64,000 nt of DNA from Bacillus salipaludis (GCF_004358205.1 NZ_SMYO01000002.1:310001-374000), one strand, 5' to 3'; counted from the first letter of the stretch, positions 8,352 through 16,193 are shown. Numbers and translations: made by a program. The notes: generated from the sequence alone by a model not told the origin.

Positions 8352-9245
8352 GTGAAGTTAGTAAAAACGGTTAAGCTTTCGCTGGTGTTTGCGGTCATCT
8401 TGTCGGTGTTTTCTACATTTGTTTTGAACAATGAACCAGTCAAAGCGGCTACCACGAAAAGTGCAACTGTAGCGGTAGATAAGTTAAATGTTAGGAGCGG
8501 GGCAGGGACTAAGTATAAAAAGGTTGGATCCTTGAAGAAGGGTACAAAAGTGACGGTTTACGCTCAAAAATCAAGTTGGTCTCAAATCCGCTATAAAGAG
8601 AAAAAAGCCTATGTCGCAACCAAATATTTAAAATTTGGAGTAACGGTAAAAAAATATCACTATAAAGGGAAAGGTAATCTGCCTTACCCACAGGTAAAGG
8701 GTCTGAAAAGCAAAACAGCTGAAAAGAAGATTAACCAGGCCTTATTAGGCTATGCGAAGGACGCATATAAGAATTATCTTAAAATGCTGGCAGACGAAAA
8801 GCAGGTCAAACAAGATGATCCGGAATGGTGCAGTGAATATTCGTATGCGTGTGATTACGATTACTCCACATTCTACAGCGTGAAATACAATGATGGAAAA
8901 CATTTAAGTATTATTCTCTACGATTCTTTGTATCTAGGCGGTGCACATGGTTCAGAAACCGCAACCTCCTATAATTTCATCATCAGCAGTGGAAAACAAG
9001 TTAAGCTTATGGATAAACTTACATCAAAGGCCAAAATCAGCAGGGTACAACAATATGCCTACAACTACATGATGAAGCATCCGGAGATTTTCACAGTTAC
9101 AAAACTTAGTGATGTTGTTATTGATAAATACACCCAATTTTACTATACAGATGGCGGCATTAAATTAGTTTTCCAAGAATACGAAGTAGGGCCATACGCT
9201 GCAGGATTCCCGACTGTAAAAATACCGAGTTCGGTTTATAAATAG
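8352..9245 (+). CDS. secreted SH3b - DUF3298-type protein
   Basis: 297 residues. The N-terminus is a signal peptide (basic VKTVK, hydrophobic core LSLVFAVILSVFSTFVL, then a cleavage region near PVKAA). A bacterial SH3 domain follows (about 40-95) with the hallmark VDKLNVRSGAGTKYKKVG, typical of cell-wall-binding modules. The C-terminal 180 residues have DUF3298/DUF4163-type features: a paired-Cys YACDYDYS region, GGAHGSETATSYNF, LMDKLTSKAK and YEVGPYAAGFPTVKIP. That domain is found in anti-sigma-related and secreted wall proteins of unknown biochemical function. The GTG start follows AGGGGGA at good spacing. It is followed by its own terminator. Confidence 0.75.
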   Translation: MKLVKTVKLSLVFAVILSVFSTFVLNNEPVKAATTKSATVAVDKLNVRSGAGTKYKKVGSLKKGTKVTVYAQKSSWSQIRYKEKKAYVATKYLKFGVTVKKYHYKGKGNLPYPQVKGLKSKTAEKKINQALLGYAKDAYKNYLKMLADEKQVKQDDPEWCSEYSYACDYDYSTFYSVKYNDGKHLSIILYDSLYLGGAHGSETATSYNFIISSGKQVKLMDKLTSKAKISRVQQYAYNYMMKHPEIFTVTKLSDVVIDKYTQFYYTDGGIKLVFQEYEVGPYAAGFPTVKIPSSVYK

Positions 9246-9257
9246 GTTTCATAATAA

Positions 9258-9297
9258 AAGAAAGGACCTTTCTGAGATTTCAGAATGGTCCTTTCTT
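9258..9297 (+). terminator. intrinsic terminator after the SH3 protein gene
   Basis: AAGAAAGGACC (9258-9268) pairs with GGTCCTTTCTT (9287-9297); the inner bases TTTCTGA and TTCAGAA can extend the stem, and the right arm ends T-rich. Confidence 0.8.
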
Positions 9298-9317
9298 AAT
9301 GGAAAAGGATTATATTC

Positions 9318-9358
9318 ATTCGACAAAAATCGGGTGGTGCACCCGAATTTCGTCGAAT
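9318..9358. repeat. dispersed palindromic element, copy A
   Basis: A near-perfect palindrome with ATTCGAC and GTCGAAT ends and a GGGTGGTGCACCC core. It shares its sequence with the copies at 11187, 24156, 24803 and 34664. It lies in the convergent gap between the SH3 protein gene and a membrane protein gene, where it could stabilise 3' ends. Confidence 0.75.
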
Positions 9359-9370
9359 ATAAGCATAAAA

Positions 9371-9820
9371 TTATTTAATAATTCTTTGAACCAACCGCAT
9401 ATTTATCACAAGAACTGAAAAGATGACAGGATATAATGCTCCAGAATACCAAAGCTTCCACCCGTTATAGTAAAAAAAATCAGTTTGCAAGGATATCCAT
9501 TCAAAAGTAATAGAGAAAACAGACCAATATAAGATGTATATAGCTTTTTTTACTATCTTTTTTTCAGAAGGATAAAAATTGAGAAATAGGAAACTAATGG
9601 CCGGAAAGTAAAGAATAATTCCAAGTAATGCTATCCATTGAAAGCCTTTTTGAAAATAGCCATAAAGATGATAATGCAAATCAAGTACCATATCAGTTGT
9701 CAAACCGTATGCATATGCAAAAAAACATGTGGCGTAAATCTCTATTCTACCGATCCTCTTTGGAACAAAAAAGGCAATTATGTTAAATATGATAAATAGG
9801 ACAAATATGAGTTTCCACAA
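9371..9820 (-). CDS. small integral membrane protein
   Basis: 149 residues with about five membrane segments. It begins LIFVLFIIFNIIAFFVPKR and has FYPSEKK and a late FFYYNGWKLWYSGALYP motif, which resembles the CBO0543-type proteins such as the one at 287-775, though the match is loose. The start is TTG, preceded by GGAGCGGGGG. It is the last of three codirectional membrane protein genes. No function is known. Confidence 0.55.
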   Translation of the reverse strand: MWKLIFVLFIIFNIIAFFVPKRIGRIEIYATCFFAYAYGLTTDMVLDLHYHLYGYFQKGFQWIALLGIILYFPAISFLFLNFYPSEKKIVKKAIYILYWSVFSITFEWISLQTDFFYYNGWKLWYSGALYPVIFSVLVINMRLVQRIIK

Positions 9821-9835
9821 ACTAACCCCCGCTCC

Positions 9836-10306
9836 TTAACGTTCCTTCACTTTTGCTACACCTAACGCAAAATGATTCCAAAGAATATTTTCGATTAATT
9901 CAGCTTGAGATTCTTCACAATTAATAATGAGGATAATTTCAGAATGCTTACCTCTTAACAGCCTTTTTCTCTTCTTTACAACCAATTCAGTAAAAAGCCG
10001 AATCGCAAATCCTAGAGCAAACCCAATCATAGCACTAATAAGCCCCCAATAAATTGGGCCCCATGATAATTTAAACCCAATACTTGCTCCTATAACAGAA
10101 AAAGCTGTTCCGAGTGCCATTCCTATATCAATAAGCGATGTACCATCAGAGCGATGAAGGGAATCAAAAACTTTTCTCTCCTCAGAACGATTGTCCAGTG
10201 GGACTGCATAGATATTTTCTTTTTTCATTCCTCTTTTTTCCAATTTCGATATGGCCATTTCTAAATAGTGGGTTGTTTCAAATGTTGAAAAAAGCTGCAA
10301 ATTCAT
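9836..10306 (-). CDS. hypothetical membrane protein with flanking soluble segments
   Basis: 156 residues: a soluble N-terminal part (YLEMAISKLEKRGMKKENIY), a central glycine-rich double membrane segment (GMALGTAFSVIGASIGF and MIGFALGFAIRLF), and a soluble C-terminal tail (SEIILIINCEESQAELIENI). The arrangement resembles general-stress YflT-like proteins, in which an alpha/beta domain flanks a glycine zipper, but I cannot name a family. The ATG overlaps the stop codon of the upstream gene (TGATG), indicating translational coupling. Confidence 0.55.
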   Translation of the reverse strand: MNLQLFSTFETTHYLEMAISKLEKRGMKKENIYAVPLDNRSEERKVFDSLHRSDGTSLIDIGMALGTAFSVIGASIGFKLSWGPIYWGLISAMIGFALGFAIRLFTELVVKKRKRLLRGKHSEIILIINCEESQAELIENILWNHFALGVAKVKER

Positions 10307-11094
10307 CACTTCACTTTTTGTCCTTTTGATATTCTGAATCCAGAGGCTTGGTAATTTTCTTTCAAATGATTCCTTAGTTCCTTTTCAAAAAGTTTATTAT
10401 TTTCAACCGTATTAATATAAGAGTCATACATGGCGAACCCATAGTGGGATGGGATAAATAAAAGCCACTCAGGTTTTAATACAGAAGTAGCTTCCTTGAT
10501 TTTGCCTAAAAACAAAAGGGAAACGGCCTCGAGGCAGTGCGAATAATAAAAAAAGATGACTAACCAAATGATGACAAAAAAGGCAGTCAAAATCCTATGG
10601 ATATAGAGTTGTCCTAGACCTGGAATAAACAATGACCATATGAGGGAGAGAATTGGGTTTCTTTTATCAAGGTAGTTAATTTCTAATGCTCCCAAGGTAA
10701 AGGAATTAAAACGATGTTCCTCACGTTCAGCTAAAAGATAAACCCGATTCATATCTACGGTTGTTCGATAACTATCCCAAATTGCAAAAAGGTAAACGGG
10801 AATATACATGATCAGCCACCTAGTGTTTAATACCTCTTTGGCTAAGTCTATATTGCCTTGGAATGAATAAATCATGGAAAGGTTGACATGGGCATTTATA
10901 TTTACAACAACTTCCCATATAAATAATACATATCCTCTAATATATTTTGATAAAATCAAATGTCCGAATCCGGGGAATGCTGCCGACCACCAAGCAATAA
11001 TGTAAGGATTACGTAAATGAAGCTGAGTCGTACCAAGAATACTTACATGTGCTTTATATCTTCTAGCAGTATTATCATTCGTATAGTTGTTCAT
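10306..11094 (-). CDS. duplicated TM2-like membrane protein
   Basis: 262 residues. Two halves repeat the same pattern: SAAFPGFGHLILSKYIRGY near residue 37 and SLFIPGLGQLYIHRILTAF near residue 157, each followed by a helix pair, then a WLIMYIPVYLFAIWDSYRT / WLLFIPSHYGFAMYDSYIN segment. This is an internal duplication of a TM2/DUF5683-like unit with the P-G-x-G-x-L motif. ATG follows AAAGGTGGGG. It is the first gene of a three-gene membrane protein operon. The function is unknown. Confidence 0.6.
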   Translation of the reverse strand: MNNYTNDNTARRYKAHVSILGTTQLHLRNPYIIAWWSAAFPGFGHLILSKYIRGYVLFIWEVVVNINAHVNLSMIYSFQGNIDLAKEVLNTRWLIMYIPVYLFAIWDSYRTTVDMNRVYLLAEREEHRFNSFTLGALEINYLDKRNPILSLIWSLFIPGLGQLYIHRILTAFFVIIWLVIFFYYSHCLEAVSLLFLGKIKEATSVLKPEWLLFIPSHYGFAMYDSYINTVENNKLFEKELRNHLKENYQASGFRISKGQKVK

Positions 11095-11186
11095 TTAACC
11101 CCACCTTTAAAACCCAATCAATTCACCAAGTTTTCCACGAATAAGCATATTTATCCTAGGTTACAAATTTTCCATGGGCAAAAGTC

Positions 11187-11237
11187 AATTCGACAAAATT
11201 CGGGTGGTGCCTGTCACCGCCCGAATTTTGACGAATT
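11187..11237. repeat. dispersed palindromic element, copy B
   Basis: AATTCGACAAAATTCGGGTGG and its complement flank GTGCCTGTCAC. One arm provides the last codons and the stop of the LysR gene. Confidence 0.8.
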
Positions 11238-12125
11238 CATAGATTCCTTGCCCTGCACCAGAAAATCAAGAAAGCTTTCCGAGATGCGGTCAAAGTTTCT
11301 GTCTTTTAAATAAATTAATTCATAATCTCTTTGAATGTAAGGGAGATTCGTCACTTTTATCTCTATTAAGGTACCGTTCTTCAGCTCTTCTCCAATTGCC
11401 GACTTTGGCAAAATGGCGATTCCGATTTTTTGTTTCACCATTCGATTTACGACCTCGATATTATCTGTTTCCATAATGACGTTCTTCTGTAGCTGGAGAT
11501 GGTCAAAAGCATTATGAATCAGGGTCCAATCGATTGAATTTCGATTATACAAAATAAACTTCTCGCGGGCCAACTCTTCCATGGTTACGGCTTCCCTTGA
11601 TCCAAAAGGGTGCTCAGGATATATGGCCAGGATCATTTCATCATGGAACAAATGGATACTTTCAATTCTTGGATGGTTAACAGCCCTTGCAATCCCAAAG
11701 GTTACTTGATGATTTAACACCATGTCCAAGACCTGAGTAGAATGGCCGGTATACAGGTTTACTTTCACTTGAGGGAATTGATTATGGAATTCTTTTATTA
11801 AATCCGGAAGAAAATGAAAGGCAGCTACAAAAACGGCTGAAATCTCAATTTCCCCCACCAATTTCAGTTGCTCCCGCTGAATGGCATATTGGCCGTCCTG
11901 CAGGCTGTGAAGGATATCTTTTGCATAGGGGAGGAAGGTACTCCCTTCTTTTGTCAGATTGACGGTATTTCCTGTTCGGTAAAATAATTGACAGTTCAGC
12001 GAGGTTTCTAGTGCCTTAATCCGGGCGCTGACCGTTGGCTGTGTGGTAAATAACGCTTCGCCCGCCTTGCTAAAACTCCTTGTTACTGCCACAAAAATAA
12101 ATGCTTCAATTTGTTCGATATTCAT
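11214..12125 (-). CDS. LysR family transcriptional regulator
   Basis: 303 residues. The N-terminal winged helix is clear (MNIEQIEAFIFVAVTRSFSK, then QPTVSARIKALETSLNCQLF), followed by a linker helix and a LysR substrate-binding domain (about 90-290) with IGIAILPKSAIGEEL. It is divergent from the D-alanine aminotransferase gene with about 107 bp between them, so control of that gene is a reasonable guess. The final residues NSSKFGR and the stop lie in a dispersed palindrome, suggesting the element's insertion reset the C-terminus. The effector is not predictable. Confidence 0.85.
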   Translation of the reverse strand: MNIEQIEAFIFVAVTRSFSKAGEALFTTQPTVSARIKALETSLNCQLFYRTGNTVNLTKEGSTFLPYAKDILHSLQDGQYAIQREQLKLVGEIEISAVFVAAFHFLPDLIKEFHNQFPQVKVNLYTGHSTQVLDMVLNHQVTFGIARAVNHPRIESIHLFHDEMILAIYPEHPFGSREAVTMEELAREKFILYNRNSIDWTLIHNAFDHLQLQKNVIMETDNIEVVNRMVKQKIGIAILPKSAIGEELKNGTLIEIKVTNLPYIQRDYELIYLKDRNFDRISESFLDFLVQGKESMNSSKFGR

Positions 12126-12232
12126 TCAAGTTGCCCCTTATAAAAATATTCTATAGCCATTATGACAAACTTCTATTGGATTTTTTAGATTATTTGCCGT
12201 TTACTTAAAATATCAAAGGGAGGAAAAAAACG

Positions 12233-13072
12233 ATGAACATTGGCTACGCTAACGGTAAGTATGTCCAATTGGATGAACCGGTCATTCCAATTGATGAACG
12301 AGGTCATCAATTTGGTGACGGTGTCTATGAAGTAATTCGGGTGTATAAGGGAAAACCTTTCATGCTGGAGGAGCATCTGCAACGGCTGATTCAAAGTGCA
12401 AAGGCGATTAAATTACCAATTCAACAATCAGTAGAAGACTTTAAAGCACTCATTTTAGAAGCGGTTCAAAAATCGAACGAACTGGAAAGTGCTGTTTATT
12501 TGCAAATAACTAGAGGGGTTGCTGTAAGGCAGCATCTATTCCCGGCTGCCCCCGTATCCATTACGATGACAGTTCGACATGTGGCTGGGATTGATAATGA
12601 GGCAAGAGAAAAGGGAATGAAGGCAATCTTTCATGAAGATGAACGCTGGGCCAATTGTTATATTAAATCCTTAAACCTCCTTCCTAACATTTTAGCCAAA
12701 CAAATCGCCCATGACGCCGGCTGCTATGAAGCAATCCTAGTCAGAGACGGATTTATTACAGAAGGTACCAGTTCAAATGTGTATATGGTGAAAGATGGAG
12801 TGGTCTATACGACGCCGCTGTCGAAACAAATTTTATCCGGGATCACCCGAATGGCCGTTAAAAAGGTTACCGAATCTTTAGGGATCCCATTCATCGAAAA
12901 AAAATTCACACCTGAGGAACTCCTTCAAGCGGATGAAGTATTTATCACGAGTACAACATCGGAAATACTGCCAATTGTCAATGTGGATGGAAAAAGTATC
13001 GGTAAAGGAACTGCGGGAGAATGGACGAAGAAGGCTTATAGGAAATTTAAAGAGTTCATTCTTACTGATTAG
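12233..13072 (+). CDS. dat: D-alanine aminotransferase
   Basis: 279 residues, the usual length for class IV PLP D-amino-acid transaminases. These interconvert D-alanine and D-glutamate, supplying D-Glu for peptidoglycan. Lys145 in CYIKSLNLLPN is the Schiff-base lysine; FGDGVYEVIRVYKGKPF, the ITRGVAVRQH substrate loop and EGTSSNVYMV around residue 180 are all present. IKSLNLL distinguishes it from IlvE-type enzymes. ATG follows AAAGGGAGG. It is monocistronic with its own terminator. A divergent LysR gene may regulate it. Confidence 0.85.
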   Translation: MNIGYANGKYVQLDEPVIPIDERGHQFGDGVYEVIRVYKGKPFMLEEHLQRLIQSAKAIKLPIQQSVEDFKALILEAVQKSNELESAVYLQITRGVAVRQHLFPAAPVSITMTVRHVAGIDNEAREKGMKAIFHEDERWANCYIKSLNLLPNILAKQIAHDAGCYEAILVRDGFITEGTSSNVYMVKDGVVYTTPLSKQILSGITRMAVKKVTESLGIPFIEKKFTPEELLQADEVFITSTTSEILPIVNVDGKSIGKGTAGEWTKKAYRKFKEFILTD

Positions 13073-13082
13073 CTAATAGGAA

Positions 13083-13118
13083 GGACCTTCTGGAATTTAG
13101 CTTTAGAAGGTCCCTTTT
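13083..13118 (+). terminator. intrinsic terminator after dat
   Basis: GGACCTTCT (13083-13091) pairs with AGAAGGTCC (13105-13113), followed by CTTTTTA. Confidence 0.85.
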
Positions 13119-13187
13119 TATTGGAAAATGGTGATTTGAGAAATCGAGCTAGGTCATTTTTCAAATAGATGAGAGGGTCGGAGGTGT

Positions 13188-13207
13188 TATATCTCTTATC
13201 AGATATA
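13188..13207. promoter_or_regulatory. possible operator of the toxin-antitoxin operon
   Basis: TATATCT and AGATATA are separated by six bases about 50 bp upstream of the antitoxin start, where an antitoxin-toxin complex would be expected to bind. Confidence 0.4.
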
Positions 13208-13254
13208 TGATAAAATGAAGTTATTAAAGGATTTTTTGCGAAGGGGGAATGGAT

Positions 13255-13509
13255 ATGGCTATAAGCAATGAAGAATTGTATAAGATGATAAAAAAACTTC
13301 CTGAAGATGCAAAAAAATCGGCCTATGATTATTTGAAATATTTGTCTTACCGTCATTCACGACCAGATTGGGAGGATATTATGGTAATGGAATCTGATGA
13401 GATTCCGTTGAGTCAAGAGGAAGAACGGCAACTAAAGAATAGCTCGGAGTTTGTGTCGTGGGAGGATGCGAAGCGTGAGCTTAACCTACCGACTGACTCT
13501 AAGTCGTGA
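13255..13509 (+). CDS. putative antitoxin of a type II toxin-antitoxin pair
   Basis: 84 residues. The N-terminal half is helical (NEELYKMIKKLPEDAKKSAY) and the acidic C-terminal half (LSQEEERQLKNSSEFVSWEDA) is the kind of flexible tail antitoxins use to wrap their toxin. I do not see a classical Phd or RHH signature. ATG lies seven bases after AGGGGG; an earlier ATG abuts the ribosome binding site. The gene overlaps the downstream RelE-like gene by 35 bp, typical of translationally coupled toxin-antitoxin operons. The assignment depends mostly on that partner. Confidence 0.65.
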   Translation: MAISNEELYKMIKKLPEDAKKSAYDYLKYLSYRHSRPDWEDIMVMESDEIPLSQEEERQLKNSSEFVSWEDAKRELNLPTDSKS

Positions 13510-13738
13510 ATCCGTTAAATTCTTAAGAAAACAGGAAAGAAATATTCAAGAACGAATTGGAAAAGCTTTAGAAGGCTTAACAATACGTCCTCCAATTGGA
13601 GACATAAAACCATTAAAGGGAAGAGAAAATAAGTTAAGGCTTAGAGTTGGAACGTATAGGATTATTTTTGAAATTAACCACCATGAAAAAATAATTTATA
13701 TTTTAACCATCGATAATCGTGGCGATGTATATAAATAA
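13475..13738 (+). CDS. RelE/ParE-family toxin
   Basis: 87 residues. The sequence shows the RelE/ParE core: a SRESVKFLRKQERNIQERI helix, LTIRPPIGDIKPLKG, then a strand with LRLRVGTYRIIFEI and the closing IYILTIDNRGDVYK. The conserved arginines RxRVGxYR that contact mRNA in RelE-type ribonucleases are present. The GTG start is nine bases after GGAGG, inside the antitoxin gene. It likely cleaves ribosome-bound mRNA when free of antitoxin. Terminated at 13746-13784. Confidence 0.8.
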   Translation: MSLTYRLTLSRESVKFLRKQERNIQERIGKALEGLTIRPPIGDIKPLKGRENKLRLRVGTYRIIFEINHHEKIIYILTIDNRGDVYK

Positions 13739-13745
13739 GAAACTT

Positions 13746-13784
13746 AAAAGGACCTCCAGTAAACGAACAGGGAAGGTCCTTTTT
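13746..13784 (+). terminator. intrinsic terminator after toxin-antitoxin operon
   Basis: AAAAGGACCT pairs with AGGTCCTTTT, followed by TTT. Confidence 0.8.
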
Positions 13785-13857
13785 TCATGAATGATCTTCG
13801 AAAAAGGATATTGCCCAATTGTTAATGATGTATACCTTCACGCCCTCTCAACAAAAT

Positions 13858-13928
13858 GGTGAAAATTTTTTCCAAAATAAATCAAACGAGAGGAAATTAT
13901 TTACGAAATTATCCCCCTATGCTATCCT
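13858..13928 (+). promoter_or_regulatory. nan promoter 1 with operator pair
   Basis: The operator-like palindrome GGTGAAAATTTTTTCC (13858-13873) is followed by AAATTATTTACG. A sigma-A promoter is predicted: TTTACG (13900-13905), a 17-bp spacer, TATCCT (13923-13928). The same order and spacing recur at 16104-16174 before nanA, so both units are probably under the RpiR-family regulator encoded at the end of the locus. Confidence 0.7.
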
Positions 13929-13933
13929 AAACT

Positions 13934-13947
13934 TGAAAACGAATCCA
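13934..13947 (+). promoter_or_regulatory. weak cre-like site over transcription start 1
   Basis: TGAAAACGAATCCA has two mismatches to the TGWNANCGNTNWCA cre consensus. It is called because it sits exactly six bases after the -10 box, the same place as the better cre at the second nan promoter. Confidence 0.4.
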
Positions 13948-13967
13948 TAAAAAAGGGGCTAATAAGG

Positions 13968-14420
13968 ATGATTGTTGATCACATCCGTAATTTTCATTTC
14001 TATAAAGGTATCCATGAAAGAATCAATCAAGCAATCGACTATATCCAACAAACCGATTTCACAAACCTCCAAACCGGCATGCATGAAATCGACGGCGAAA
14101 ACCTATTCTTTAATCTCATCGAATACGAAACCAAAACCCTGCAAGAACGCTTCTGGGAATCACATCAAAAGTATCTAGATGTCCATTATCTATTAGAAGG
14201 AACAGAACAAATCGGCTTTGAGCCGTTCGACCAAATGAAAATCAAACAACCATACGATGAACAAGACGACTATTTTCTACTCGAAGGCAACCTAAAATCA
14301 GCGGCCACATTACAAAAGGGAAACTTCATGATTCTCTTCCCACAGGATGCCCATATGACCGGAATCAAGGTCGACACATCGGAAAAAGTAAGAAAAATCG
14401 TATTCAAAGTTAAATTATAG
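13968..14420 (+). CDS. nanQ: YhcH/YjgK/YiaL family protein, likely sialic acid anomerase
   Basis: 150 residues matching the cupin-like YhcH/EbgC family. Metal-site segments are visible: QERFWESHQKYLDVHYLLEG and the late LFPQDAHMTGI, which provide the conserved Glu and His ligands. The E. coli member NanQ (YhcH) speeds conversion between N-acetylneuraminate anomers so the lyase receives its preferred form. The location in front of nanA, nanE and nanK supports this role; other family members act on other sugars. It is the first gene of a two-gene unit from nan promoter 1. Confidence 0.75.
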   Translation: MIVDHIRNFHFYKGIHERINQAIDYIQQTDFTNLQTGMHEIDGENLFFNLIEYETKTLQERFWESHQKYLDVHYLLEGTEQIGFEPFDQMKIKQPYDEQDDYFLLEGNLKSAATLQKGNFMILFPQDAHMTGIKVDTSEKVRKIVFKVKL

Positions 14421-14431
14421 GGGGTGAGCCC

Positions 14432-16126
14432 ATGAATCCCCAAGAAACCATCACAACCGATGTACTCGTCGTAGGAAGCGGCATCGCCGGCCTAAAGGTA
14501 AGCATCGAGTTGGCGAAAGCCGGTAAAACCGTGATCATGTCGACCAAAACCCATGTTTGTTCCGGCTCAAGCTTCTATCCCCTGAAAGCCTCCCTGGGAA
14601 CACAGGTGACCAAGGATCACCAAGACAAAGAAGTATTTTTACAAGACATAGAGGCAGTCAGCCTTCACATGCACGACAAAGAAATGGCCCAAATCTATGT
14701 GGAGGAAATCCAGGACCGAGTCCAAGAATTTCCTGAAATCGGGATTGAGCCTTTTAAACTGCCTGACGATCGCAAGGCCTGCTTTGCGGAACATAGCCGG
14801 ACCATTTATATGCTGAGGGATTGGGACCAAATCCGCGAAAATGTGAAAACGATTTTCAACCATTACCCTAATATTTCGTTATACGAAAAATCTGCTGTAA
14901 TTTCCTTAATCAAGACCGGCAACAAGGTAACCGGAGCTTTCCTATTGGACCACGAAAATCACCTTATCCTGATCCATTGTAAGGCGGTCATCTTGGCAAC
15001 AGGCGGTTTCGGGAATCTTTACAAGCATAACTTAAACCCAAATGATGTCGATGGATCGGGGCATATCCTTGCGCTAGAAGCAGGAGCAAGTCTCGTAAAT
15101 ATGGAGTTTATTCAATTCATTCCAGGATTCACCGCACCAAAATATAAGACATTATGGGGCGAACACACCCTAAATTATTGTAAAGATTTTGTGGATGAAG
15201 AAGGGATCAGTATTTTAGAAAAGGTGCTTCCCGACGGGCTCAGCAAGCAAGAATGCTTGGAAATCCGGAGTACACATGGGCCATTTACCCATTCTCTCCC
15301 GTCAAAATACTTTGATATCGCGATGATGAAAGAAATTATCCGAACCAAAAGCGAAGCAGGTTTCGAGCTTGTCTTTGATGAGGCGATTTATGAGGATCAG
15401 CGAGATTTCTATACGATCTATCTTAATTGGCTGAAAGAAAGAGGAATCAATCTTGTGACGGACGCTTGCAAAATTGCTCCTTTTGCGCATGCTAGTAATG
15501 GCGGGGTCAAGGTGGATAGCTGTGGACGGACCTCTGTACCAGGACTTTATGCAATCGGTGAGCTCGCAGGAGGAATTGAAGGAGCTAATCGATTGGGAGG
15601 AAATTCTACAGGTTCCTGTATGGTTTTTGGAAAAAGAGCCGCCCAGAATTGTCTGGATTATGTGAACAATGGCCGGCTTGAACCGCTTGATATCCAAGCG
15701 GCAATCGATCAATTAAACAAGTCCATTCCAAAGACATCCGAGAAGTCCATCACCCCACATCAAGTAATCGAAGAAATCCGGGAACTCATGTGGTTGAAGG
15801 CAAATGTGATTCGAGATGAAAAAAATCTAACATCCGCCCTAAAAAAGGTAACCGAATTAAAGGCCTCATTCAATATGAGTCTTCATGTACAGAACGAAAA
15901 TGAACGAAAAAGTGCATTTAAAGCAAGAAATTTTTTGCTGCTTTCGGAAATTCTGTTAAAGGCAATGTTGGAAAGAAGAGAGAGCAGGGGGGCCCATTAT
16001 CGCGAAGATTTTCCGAATGAGGACGAAAATTTTCAAAAACGATTATGGATCTCCTTAAAAAACAAAGAAGTAACTCTGGAGTTTCGGGCAAAATTTTCAA
16101 AAAGGAGAATATTTTTTCCAAAATAA
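14432..16126 (+). CDS. FAD-dependent oxidoreductase, L-aspartate oxidase / fumarate reductase-like
   Basis: 564 residues. An N-terminal dinucleotide-binding motif (VLVVGSGIAGLKVSIELA) opens an FAD domain; ILATGGFGNLYKHNLNPNDVDGSG-type sequence appears near residue 190, HASNGGVKVDSCGRTS and LYAIGELAGGIEGANRLGGN near 350-390, and a C-terminal succinate-dehydrogenase-like helical domain ends with RGAHYREDFP. These belong to the NadB/SdhA/FrdA flavoprotein family. No iron-sulfur or membrane partner subunit lies nearby, and it has no NAD-biosynthesis neighbours. Its position between nanQ and nanA suggests oxidation or reduction of a sialic-acid-related compound, which is inference only. The last codons overlap the nan promoter 2 operator. 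Confidence 0.75.
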   Translation: MNPQETITTDVLVVGSGIAGLKVSIELAKAGKTVIMSTKTHVCSGSSFYPLKASLGTQVTKDHQDKEVFLQDIEAVSLHMHDKEMAQIYVEEIQDRVQEFPEIGIEPFKLPDDRKACFAEHSRTIYMLRDWDQIRENVKTIFNHYPNISLYEKSAVISLIKTGNKVTGAFLLDHENHLILIHCKAVILATGGFGNLYKHNLNPNDVDGSGHILALEAGASLVNMEFIQFIPGFTAPKYKTLWGEHTLNYCKDFVDEEGISILEKVLPDGLSKQECLEIRSTHGPFTHSLPSKYFDIAMMKEIIRTKSEAGFELVFDEAIYEDQRDFYTIYLNWLKERGINLVTDACKIAPFAHASNGGVKVDSCGRTSVPGLYAIGELAGGIEGANRLGGNSTGSCMVFGKRAAQNCLDYVNNGRLEPLDIQAAIDQLNKSIPKTSEKSITPHQVIEEIRELMWLKANVIRDEKNLTSALKKVTELKASFNMSLHVQNENERKSAFKARNFLLLSEILLKAMLERRESRGAHYREDFPNEDENFQKRLWISLKNKEVTLEFRAKFSKRRIFFPK

Positions 16127-16174
16127 ATTAAATTGGTGAAAATTATTTACAGAACCACTCAAGCGTGATATATT
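16104..16174 (+). promoter_or_regulatory. nan promoter 2 with operator pair
   Basis: GGAGAATATTTTTTCC (16104-16119) and GGTGAAAATTATTTAC precede a sigma-A promoter, TTTACA (16146-16151), 17-bp spacer, TATATT (16169-16174). Alignment with 13858-13928 keeps all spacings, including the intervening AAAATAAAT. The upstream operator overlaps the stop codon of the flavoprotein gene. Confidence 0.75.
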
Positions 16175-16179
16175 TACTT

Positions 16180-16193
16180 TGTAAACGGTACCA
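16180..16193 (+). promoter_or_regulatory. cre site (CcpA) at the nanA transcription start
   Basis: TGTAAACGGTACCA matches the cre consensus TGWNANCGNTNWCA at all but one position and begins six bases after the -10 box, so CcpA binding should repress initiation when preferred sugars are present. Confidence 0.65.

Noticed and set aside
13069..13356. 95-codon minus-strand frame over the toxin-antitoxin promoter
   Set aside because: It covers the dat terminator, the predicted operator and the antitoxin start in antisense, and lacks a start signal.
15302..15712. 136-codon antisense frame in the flavoprotein gene
   Set aside because: A shadow of the strongly supported plus-strand gene; no protein family features.
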